NCBI GenBank assembly: GCA_027382625.1 | Contig: JAJKFJ010012813.1 | Location: 1 to 12,003 of the forward strand | Direction: 5' to 3' | DNA length: 12,003 nt | Origin: Tetmemena sp. SeJ-2015 | Taxonomy: Eukaryota; Ciliophora; Spirotrichea; Sporadotrichida; Oxytrichidae | Part shown: positions 1 to 9,700 of the stretch, piece by piece | Numbering within the stretch: the stretch's first letter is position 1 | Layout of the letters: every line of letters begins with the position of its first letter | Program-made: the position numbers and the translations under genes | Notes under the pieces: generated by a model | Database searches by the model: none | What the model was told of the DNA's origin: nothing | What the model saw: the letters and a program-made list of their open reading frames with translations, nothing else

Positions 1-717
1 CCACCTGCACCAACTGCGTTAATTGCTCGATATCTAAAGGCATAGGTCTTGCCTTTTTCTATGTTATTTGTAACCACGAAGTATAGGCTCAACGTTTAAG
101 GATCTGCTCCGCTAATGCTAACAAAATCTTTCAAGAGTGAGGATCCCATTTAAAGCTCATAGCTTACAATAGAAGAGCCACCGTTATTTAAAACTGCTGC
201 ATAGGTTACTTTGATTTGCTTAGCGTTCGTTATAGTGGCGTCACTAACCGGACCAGAGGCAGGAGTACCTGGGACTGATGCAAGAGTCATAGGTGCTGAT
301 ATGCCTGACTCAACATCGCCTTGAATGTTATAGGCAATTACCTTGAATCTGAAAGAGTCACCTATTTATGCTGTAGCAGGGAAGGTTGTGCATGTGAAGG
401 TCAAAGTGTAGGGATCATTGCGTACATATGTAGTCGCTGGATTCACTTAAAACATAATTTTTATACGAATATGTGATATCACTTCAGTCCAATTGGTACC
501 TGAGCCATCTAAGTCTCTCCAAATTTAGAGAAATCATAATAAATAAATTCCATAGTCATATATGTTACAACCTCCATTCATAAGATATCAATTTGAAAAT
601 AATTTTCACGAGCGGAGCTTTCCATGCTATCTTAATGTATGTCTGGTCTGATTCAACAAATGTTGGTGCAGCTAAATTTGTGGGTAAGCCGCAAGAGTAG
701 ACAGTCTCAATACTGAA
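1..717 (-). CDS. Inverted FN3-domain coding block, partial at both ends, interrupted by two inserts
   Basis: Read leftwards with TAA/TAG as Gln, this block encodes parts of about two FN3 domains. The coding pieces are roughly 717-572, 521-479 and 448-1. The first domain starts near the residues LAAPTF, has the strand-B core YIKIAWKAP, then ISYEW, and after removal of both inserts continues through the TEVNPATTY junction to DSFRFKVIAYNIQG. The second has QIKVTYAAV, NNGGSSIVSYEL and KTYAFRYRAINAVGAG, the usual Y-x-F-x-x-R-A-x-N-x-x-G strand F. Neither domain shows the CDG...C pair of the plus-strand A type. There is no ATG or upstream region; the 5' boundary near 705-717 is a guess, and the left end leaves the window. 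It may be the inverted part of the same scrambled gene as the plus-strand array, or a separate paralogue. The FN3 assignment is from visible motifs; function is unknown. Confidence 0.82.
443..484 (-). other. Probable IES with 6-bp pointer AAGTGA (minus-strand reading)
   Basis: The plus-strand repeat TCACTT lies at 443-448 and 479-484. Keeping one copy removes 36 bp of AT-rich sequence and joins WTEV directly to NPATTYVRNDPY. Left in, it would stay in frame but add residues such as SHIRIKIMF in the middle of the domain. Removing exactly 36 bp cannot be done with GT-AG ends at any slide position. A 21-nt GT-AG intron inside it would also stay in frame but leave extra residues, so the IES reading is preferred. 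Confidence 0.72.
517..576 (-). other. Probable IES with 5-bp pointer TGGAG; GT-AG intron also possible
   Basis: CTCCA (TGGAG on the minus strand) is at 517-521 and 572-576. Keeping one copy removes 55 bp and joins ISYEW to RDLDGSGTNW, matching the length of sister domains such as ISYALFWNQGSGTNF. Unexcised, the minus frame meets a TGA at 558-556. The removed piece happens to begin GT and end AG, so it could be a spliceosomal intron. The 5-bp repeat and the pattern of the other inserts favour an IES. Confidence 0.65.
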
Positions 718-747
718 AAATATTGTACTAAAATTGAATATATTTTA
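718..747. other. AT-rich head-to-head junction between inverted coding blocks
   Basis: About 30 bp separate the minus-strand FN3 block, whose 5' end points here, from the plus-strand block, whose first recognisable codons (S-Q-I-Q-V) begin at 748. AAAATAT at 717-723 and ATATTTT at 740-746 are inverted copies, a weak palindrome that may be chance. Both flanking blocks start inside FN3 sequence without an ATG, so this is not an ordinary divergent promoter. It is best read as the IES-like spacer between inverted MDSs of a scrambled germline gene. The exact pointers cannot be assigned because their partners lie outside the window. Confidence 0.6.
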
Positions 748-3700
748 AGCTAGATCTAAGTACAGATAGCAGCCTTGACAGGATCCTTCACAGGAGGAGC
801 TACTATTAGAAATTAATATTACATGCTACTTTTTAATTATCACTATCATATCCTATTTGATCGAGTATGATAAAGGAACTTCTGGAGCATCTTGGTATGA
901 ATTACAAGGCTTCACATCTCTAAGCACATCTCTCTCATTCCAAATAAGCTCTGGACTTACAATTTCAACTCAATACTAGTTCCGCTATTCTGCAAAGAAT
1001 ATCTTTGGATGGGGACCTTCTTCTGCTATTGGAATAATTACAACTGTCATGGTGCCCGATCAAGTTGCATTACCTAGCACCGAGGTTGCTGGAACAAATG
1101 TTAGGATTTCATGGTCTCCTCCAAATCTGAACGGAGCTACTCTCACAAGCTATTCAATTATCATCCGAGGTGCAGACAGCTAATTCTACTCAAGCACATA
1201 CTGCGACGGAACTTCAGCGACAGTCATCTCTAATCAAGAGTGCCTAGTCCCTATGAGCTCACTTTGGGTTTCTCCATTCTTCCTAACTCAGGGAGCTCTC
1301 GTTTAAGTCAAAGTTAGAGCATCAAACACTTAAGGCGATGGCGCTTACAGCAATTAGAATACAGCAGGTGGACTCACTCAAGTGAAGCCTCTGGTTCCAA
1401 CATCAGGACCATTAAGAAATGAAAATGCCTGTACTAACACAGCTATTGCTATCGAGATGCCTGAAATAACTGGAAGTAGAACAGGAGGATCTGATATCAT
1501 AAGCTATGCTCTCTTTTGGAATCAAGGATCAGGAACGAATTTCGTTCCACTTGTAGGATTCACAGTCGCTAGTATCAATAGATTTGCCACATAGTCAGGG
1601 CTTTCTAATGGAGGCTCTTACGACTTTTACTATCAAGTTTAGAATGTATTTGGCTGGTCTGATCCCTCTCCCACTGTCACTGTGTTTGCTGCAAAGGTTC
1701 CAAGCCAACCTTTGATACCTTCAACTGAAATAATTGCAGGTTCTAAGTTGGAGATAAAATGGCTTTCACCTGCAGATAACGGTAAAGCAATAACAGCTTA
1801 CTCAATTCAAGTTCTTCAATCAGATGGAATAACTTGGACTTCTGATTCAGTGGATTGTGATGGAAGCAACTCAATCATCATTGCAAACTTGCTTTGTGAC
1901 ATACCTCTGTCTACTCTGAGGCAGATTCCTTTCAACATTTAATCAGGGGACATAATCTAAGTTAGAGTAGCAGCCATAAATGTGATAGGAATAGGTGCCT
2001 ACTCTCCTGCTTAGGCTGTCACTTAACTTGAGACAGAGCCTCAAGCTCCAGCTGCTCCAACCAGAGGTGCAGCAACTAGCACTTCTCAAATCTAGATTCT
2101 ATGGACAGCTCTAACCACCAGAAATTAAACTGGTGGTTCTGATATTACATCATATCACTTGTAGTGGGATAAAGCAACAAATCAAGGAAACTGGTATGAT
2201 GTAGTGGGCCTTGATAGTCCTTTCACAGGAACTTCATTTACACAGATCGCTAATGTGGCGAGTGGTAGCCGATACTATTTCAGACTAAGAGCTCAAAACG
2301 AGCATGGATGGGGACCTTACTCTGCAGTGAGCTCAATTCTGGCAGCATACTATCCAGACCAAGTATAGATGCCAACTGTTACTGAGAACTTAGATCAGAC
2401 AGTGTAGATTTATTGGAATGTTCCAAGCAGCAATGGTGCGGCAATTACAAAGTACAATATATTCATTCTGTCAATGGATGGCAATTACTACAATACCACA
2501 GCTTGCAGTGGATTGGACGCCACTATTGTTTCCCAACATTACTGCAACGTTCAGATGAGTGTGTTCTTGTCTTTACCATTTGCAAGAGTTCAAGGAAACT
2601 AAATCACAGTCAAGGTACAGGCTTACAATGAAATTGGATGGGGTGCTTTATCAGACGCCAACGTCGCTGGTGCTTTGATTGCATCAGTTCCATTAAAACC
2701 AACTTCTACTCCAACTATGGTTTCATAGTCTCCAACTTCTATTGCTGTTTCAATGCCAGCTATAGTTGGACTCCTTACAGGTGGATCTACTATCCTTTCA
2801 TATAATCTTCAATACAAGCCAAGCTCGTCTACCAACTACACCACTTTAGTAGGAGAGGCCCCTGATAGCTTGATTCTAACTTACACTAAGAACGGCTTGA
2901 CAGCAAATGTCCTCTACTAATTCAGATATAGAGTGAGGAATAAGTATGGATGGGGATCTTTCTCAGATGCTGTCGCTATACTCGCAGCCTAGGTTCCTAA
3001 TCAGTTAAGCACTCCAAGCATCAGCATAGTTAATGATGTCTACGTGAGAATTGACTGGACCGCGCCCTACAACGGAGGAACACCCATCACTGCTTATAGC
3101 ATTCTAATCTAAGATGACCAAGGAGATTTCATTACAGAGACCCAATACTGCGATGGCACGTCTTTGATTATAGTACAGCAAACCTATTGTGATATTCCCT
3201 TCACCACTCTCAGATCCTCATCAACATTCAATCTCTAATAAGACGATTTGATCGTGGTCAAGATATCTGCAATTAACAGTATAGGTATGGGAAGCTACTC
3301 TACTCCTAATACTAATGGCTTGACGATTTAAACTGAGCCAGATGCCCCTATCTCAGCTCCAACACTTCAAACTTACTCTGAATCTCAAGTTACAATTACA
3401 ATGACCTACTCTACTGGCTCAAGACTGTTGATTGCAAGTACATAATCTAGTGCTATACTCTACTATGATCTGACTTGGGATTAAGGACTCGGAGGAACAA
3501 ACAACTGGGTATCTTACACAGTCACAGCTTTGAACACAGTGGCAGTGACTGGTCTATCTTCTGGAGTGATTTATAGATTCAAGTTTAGAACTCAGAACAT
3601 ATTTGGCTGGGGAGACTATTCTCCAGTCCTTACAGTCCAAGCTTAAAGTGTACCGCAAGCAGTTCCCGCAGTAACTACTACTAATGTTGCTAAGAATGTT

Positions 3701-6700
3701 CTTATTGACTGGACTGCACCTTACAGCGGAGGATTAGGTGTCAACATTGAGAAGTATGATATCAAGATCATGAAAGCTGATGGAACTTATACTTAGTACC
3801 TGACCACATGCGATGGAACTGATGCAACTATCATTGCATAGACATCTTGTCTGGTACCGATGAGTATACTCACCTCAACAGGCGCAGGAGGATTTTCCTT
3901 GACTTAGGGCACACTTATAGTAGCAATCGTATCAGCCTATAATGATTTGGATCAAGGACCATACAGCTCTCCAAACACGGTCGGAGCGTTAGCTCAAGTC
4001 GTCCCACTTTAGCCACCTACTGCCCCAAGAAGAGGATCTTCAACCACTGATTAGTAAATCCAAGTTGATTGGGACTTCATTCAGAACTTGACAATCCTTG
4101 GAGGAGCACCAGCAATCTCCTATGAGCTTCAAATTGATGATGGTAACGGAGGAAGCTTCTCAGAAGTAGTTGGATTCACAAGTCTCTATACCTTGAATTC
4201 TTACAATATCACTTCCTCAATAACAAGCGGAGCTACTTACAAAGTCAAGTATAGAGCAGCAAACGTAATTGGATACGGAGCATTTAGTGCTGAAACATCA
4301 ATTCAAGCCTCAACTGTTCCAGGAGCTCCTGGCTAGCCGACAACCTCTATTAATTAAGATCAAGTAGTCGTGAGCTGGGCTTAGCCTTCATTCACTGGCG
4401 GAAACGGAATACTTCTATCAAGCTATAGAGTGTAGATATTGGCCTTAGATGGAACTTATAAGAACGTTTCAACTTGTGCAGGTGCATCATTGACTAGTGC
4501 TACAACCTCGTGCACTTTCCCAATGGCAAGTGTAGTTCTCTCACCTTACTCACTAGTGTATAATAGTGCGATTAAAGCTATAATCTACGCCTCAAACTCA
4601 AATGGAGAAGGACCAGCTTCAATAGTGAGCACTACCAACTAAGTAGTAATCACAGTACCTCTCAAACCTTCCTCTTCTCCTCAAAGAGGAAGTAACTCGG
4701 ACTATAATCAACTGGAAGTAACTTGGGGCGCCTTGGTCACTCCCTCAGATGGTGGAAGTTCTATAACTTCCTATGAACTGCTTTGGGATAGCGGAGTTCA
4801 AGGAGGAATGTTCGGTGAAGTAGTTGGATTCAGCAATCCCTATACTTCAACCTCGAAGTTGATCAGCGTTACACCAGGAACGATCTATAAATTCAAGTAT
4901 GCAGCGAAAAACGTAATTGGTTGGGGTCCTGTATCCGATACTATAAGCATCAAAGCTGCTACAAAGCCAAGCAAAATTGCTACAGTTACTACTGTAGTTG
5001 AGAATCAATATGTCAAGGTATCTTGGAGCTATCCAACTGATAACTATGATGCAGTAACAGCTTATGAAATCTAAATCCAAGCTACAAATACATCTTTCCT
5101 CAATCAGATAGCATACTGTGATGGAAACTAAACAGCAATAATAACAAACAGATACTGTCACATTCCAATGACTATCCTGAGAGATGCTACCACATTTAAT
5201 CTGGCATACAACACTTTGATAGTTGTGAGGATAAGAGCAAGGAACACAATTGACTGGAGTGACTTTTCTGATATCAACACAGCAGGAGCCTAAATATAAG
5301 TAGAACCAGTTCAGATGGCTGCACCAACTCGAGGAAGCTCAACCTCTGCCACTTCTATCTAAGTTTCTTGGACTGCCCTCACTACAGCGTCCGATACTGG
5401 CTCATCAGCAATTACCTCCTATCATCTCCAATGGGATCAAGATGGAACTGGAACAACCTACTATGATCTAGTAGGACTATCCACAACATACACACTTACA
5501 AACTAAAATCGTTTTATTACTTACCTCGTATATAATCTCTGCTCTTCCTTCAGGAGCAAGTTAAATCTCAATACTCTTTTAATCTTTATAAATAGTGAGT
5601 TTAAGTTTACAACTTTAGAGTGAGAGCTAGAAACAGTTGGGGCTTCGGACCTTATTCTCTACCAACCAAGATCTAAGTATCTACAACTCCATTGACTATT
5701 GCTGCACCAACTGTTTCAGTATCTGGAGTCAATGTGAGAATTACCTGGTTACCTCCAGACAATCAAGGAAGCGCTATTACTCAGTATTAGATACTGGTAA
5801 AGTAATCTAGTGGAGTCTATTCTGAAAACACTCAGTACTGCGATGGATCCTTAGCTATCATTGTAAGCCAGAGCTACTGCGAGATTCCAATGAGCACTCT
5901 CAGAGCTTCTCCTTATTCTCTAGGCTATAATGATCTTGTTCAAGCCAAAGTTTTAGCTAAGAATGCCAACGGATGGAATACTGTTTCATCTATAAATACA
6001 GCTGGAGCTCTAATCTAAACAGTACCTACTCAAATGGCTGCAGTAACAAGAGGTTCATTGACTTCAGAATCTCAAATCGAAGTCAAGTGGGTCGCTCTGA
6101 GCACTAATGCACAAATAGGAGGATCACCCATTGTGTCTTACTATTTATAATGGGACTAAGGATCAAATGGAGCCACTTGGTATGACTTAATTGGCTTGAC
6201 TTCTATTTACCCGTTCACATCCTTCATTGTAATAACGAACGTAGTTGCAGGTACAGACTACTAGTTTACAATTTCTGCAAGAAATGCGCACGGCATCGGT
6301 GCTGCATCTGCGATATCTACGATTGAAGCTAGTGACATACCAGTTTAGATGACTCAAGTATAAACCTTCATAGCTAATGATATCTATATCAGGATAAAAT
6401 GGGATGCTCCTGATAGCAACTCTAACCTTATCAAGGCCTATAAGATATTGATCAAGACTAAAGCAGGCGCTTATGTTGAAGATACAACTAATTGCAATGG
6501 CGCTAATCCAACTATAATCTCCCAGCAATATTGCGATATGTTAATGACAACCCTCAGAGCATCTCCATATCTCCTAGCTTATAACGACTTAGTTCAAGCA
6601 GTGGCTTAAGCCCAAAACGATATCGGATGGTCTATTCTCTCACCAGTGAATACAATCGGTGCAACAATTGAGACTGAGCCTTTCTAGATGGCAGCCCCAA

Positions 6701-9700
6701 CTAGAGGTTCTCAAACAACAGAACTGTAGATAGAAGTGTTCTATGCAGCTCTCACTTCAAATTATAATGGTGGCGCAACAATTGACTCCTATAATCTACA
6801 GTATGACAACGCTACTAATGGAGGAACTTGGACTGATCTCTAGGGACAAGCTGGCTCTTTCTCTACTTTACTTACATACATAGTAAGTTCAAATGTCGTC
6901 AAGGGATCTGCTTACCAGTTCAGAGTAAGTGCACATAATATATTCGGCTGGGGTGCGTTCTCAACAGTCTCGACAATCTACTCTGCAACAGTCCCAGCAA
7001 AACCTGTTGCACCAACGACTATCATCAAAATAAAGTGAGATAAATAATAATTTACTCATCTTTACGTATAAATTTATAGGATACCATTAACAACATCTTC
7101 ATTAAGGTGAAGTGGGATCCACCTTATAGCAATAGTGGAACTATCACAGGCTATAGAATTATGGTAGCAGATAGGAATGTTTCATTCTCAATAGAGTCTA
7201 CTTATTGTAATGGACTTATCAATCCTGTGCTCAGTCAGTTGTATTGTGAAATTCCAATGACTGTACTTCGAGCTCTTCCTTATCTTTTGCCTTTTGATCA
7301 AGTGGCCTACTTCAAAGTCCAGGCTTTGAATCAATATGGATCCAGCGACTGGTCAGATGCCAACTCAGCAGGAGCTTAGATCTAAGTAGAACCTATCAAA
7401 GTTTATGGACTAGAGAGAGGTTCTAACACTAACGAGGCTTAAATTGAACTAAGTTGGGACTATCTCACGACTCACATAGAAACAGGAGGTTCAGACGTGA
7501 TTACTTATAATCTTCAATGGGATGCTGGCTACAGCTAATTACTTTGGTCTGACCTTGTTGGCTATACATCTCTCTACACTGGAAGTAGTTACATAGTAAC
7601 TCAAGGTGTAGTTGCTAACAGATAGTACAGCTTCAAAGTAAGAGCCAAGAATTTCTGGGGCTGGGGCAACTTTAGCGATATCATCACTATAAAGTCAAGT
7701 GCTGCTCCTTCTAAGATGAGCACAGTTACAACTTCAATATATGCACTCACAGGAGGAGTGAAGATTACATTTGTTGCACCAAGTCCAAACTCAGACGTGA
7801 TCACAAAATACAAGATCGAGATCTAGAAGTAAGATGGCACATTCGCAGAGGACACTACAAATTGTGATGGCACAAACTAAGTGATAATTGCCCAATTGTA
7901 CTGTGTAGTCCCAATGGCTGTTTTGATAGATTCAACAAAGTTTGATCTTGACTTCTAGGACCTAGTTGTGGTAAGAGCTAGTGCTTACAACGTAAATGGT
8001 TGGGGAGACACTTCAGATGTTAATTCAGTAGGAGCTACAGTTAAGATCATTCCAATACAAATGGGAGATCCAGTGAGAGGCTCTCTAACTTCACAGCAGT
8101 AGATTCAAGTTAACTGGACTCCACTTACCTCAGTTAGTGCCACTGGTGATTCACCCATAACTTCATATAATCTTCAATCTACAAACGTATTATATCTCAT
8201 TCAAGTCTTCAAATAAAGATTATTAAATGGGATGCAGGAACTAACGGAGGAACGTGGACTAATCTAATAGGATATTCATCTCCTTCTACCTCTCTGACAT
8301 TCACTGTTTCGTATGGAATAACACCAGGACAGTAATAAATTTTCAATTAAATTTAGGATAGTTTAACGATATAGTGTTAATTTATCTGTTCCAAGTGAGA
8401 GCAATGAACATTTATGGATTTGGAGAATTCTCGAACCAAGTTTAAATCCAAGCCTCAGGCATTCCAAGCTAAACTGATATTCCTCAAGTCTCACCTCAAG
8501 GTCTGCAAGTAAAGATAAGTTGGGTGAGGGCTTCCTTAAACTCTGCAGATCTGGTTGGATATAAGGTTACAATCAGAAAGAGCGACGGCACATATGTAGA
8601 AGGCACCACTCTTTGTAACGGAATGGATTCAACAATCATAAGCCAGCAGTACTGCCTCATACCTTTCACTTCATTAAGGAACGCAGCAACTTTCAATCTT
8701 GCACTTGGAACTCTGATTCAAGCAAGAGTCTAAACTGAGAATGACAATGGATGGGGAGATACTTCAGAGCCAAACTCCTCTGGAGCAACAATACAAACTG
8801 AACCAGGAAAGGCATCTCAGCCTACAATGAATTCCATTTCAAGTACTTCAGTCATTCGCGTTGACTGGACTGCAGTGAGCATTACTGGAGGCTCTCCAAT
8901 ACTTTCCTACAAAGTAGAGTGGGATCAAGGATCTAACACTTGGTAAACTGTCCAAGGAGAAGTTGGTTCACTCAGCACTTAGCTTTATTACACAACAACT
9001 TAAGTTCTCACGCCTGGAAGTACTTACTCATTTAGAGTAACTGCAGTTAACCTTCATGGCTCAGGAGCGGTATCTGATGTTACCCAGGTCTTAGCCTCAG
9101 GAGTTCCAGATACCCCAGTCGCACCTGAAACCTAAATCAACAATAACTTAGTAAGAGTGACTTGGAATGCCCCTTTCAATAACTTTGAAGCCGTCAGCCA
9201 ATACAAGATTGTCATTCAGCAAAGCAACTCAATATTCTCTGAGCAGCTATTCTATTGTGATGGGAGCAGTTTAGTTATCATAGGTCAGCGATACTGTGAG
9301 ATACCTATGAGTGTGCTACTTGCTAGTCCTTACAGTCTAAGTGCAAACACCATCATCGCTGTATAAGTTCAGGCCAAAAATTCAAAAGGCTGGGGGCCTC
9401 TTTCAAGTTCAAGCGTCTAATACGCTATTGTCTAAACTGTGCCTTCTCAAATGACTCCAGTTGTTAGGGTCGATAGCACAACCACTGTTGCTTAAATCAC
9501 AGTCTCGTGGACTGCCTAGACTTTAGCAAACTCAGGATACTCCACAGTTACTTCTTATAACATCTAATTTGATTCGGGTACAGGTGGAGTTACTTGGGTA
9601 AACTTGACTGGTAGTACTTAAGATTTCCTTCCTTCCCCTCTTAGCTATACCGTTTCATCATCGATCTCGGCTGGCACATTTTATCAGTTTAGAATTAGGT

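Noticed and set aside
717..746. Palindrome AAAATAT/ATATTTT as a functional hairpin
   Set aside because: Seven-base AT-only arms are expected by chance in such AT-rich sequence.
718..747. Shared divergent promoter between two genes
   Set aside because: About 30 bp is too short, and both sides begin inside FN3 domains with no start codon.
2413..2631. Plus-strand open frame of 72 codons in another frame
   Set aside because: The FN3 frame through the same bases is intact and matches the repeat consensus; this one does not.
4847..5161. Minus-strand open frame of 104 codons
   Set aside because: It lies opposite well-conserved FN3 coding on the plus strand and has no recognisable motif; it is a shadow of the repeat codons.
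6187..6528. Minus-strand open frame of 113 codons
   Set aside because: Antisense to a complete B/A domain boundary on the plus strand; no family resemblance.
7035..7079. Classic-looking intron GTGAGA...TATAG
   Set aside because: Its 45-nt removal leaves the downstream FN3 in the wrong frame and runs into a TGA; the CAT-bounded 62-bp removal fits exactly.
8187..8218. 32-nt GT-AG intron inside the 8179-8228 insert
   Set aside because: It is in frame, but leaves six extra residues within the conserved LQWD motif; the AAT-bounded removal restores the motif perfectly.
7601..8696. Minus-strand open frames at 7601-7813 and 8496-8696
   Set aside because: Both are antisense to conserved FN3 strands and show no start context or domain.
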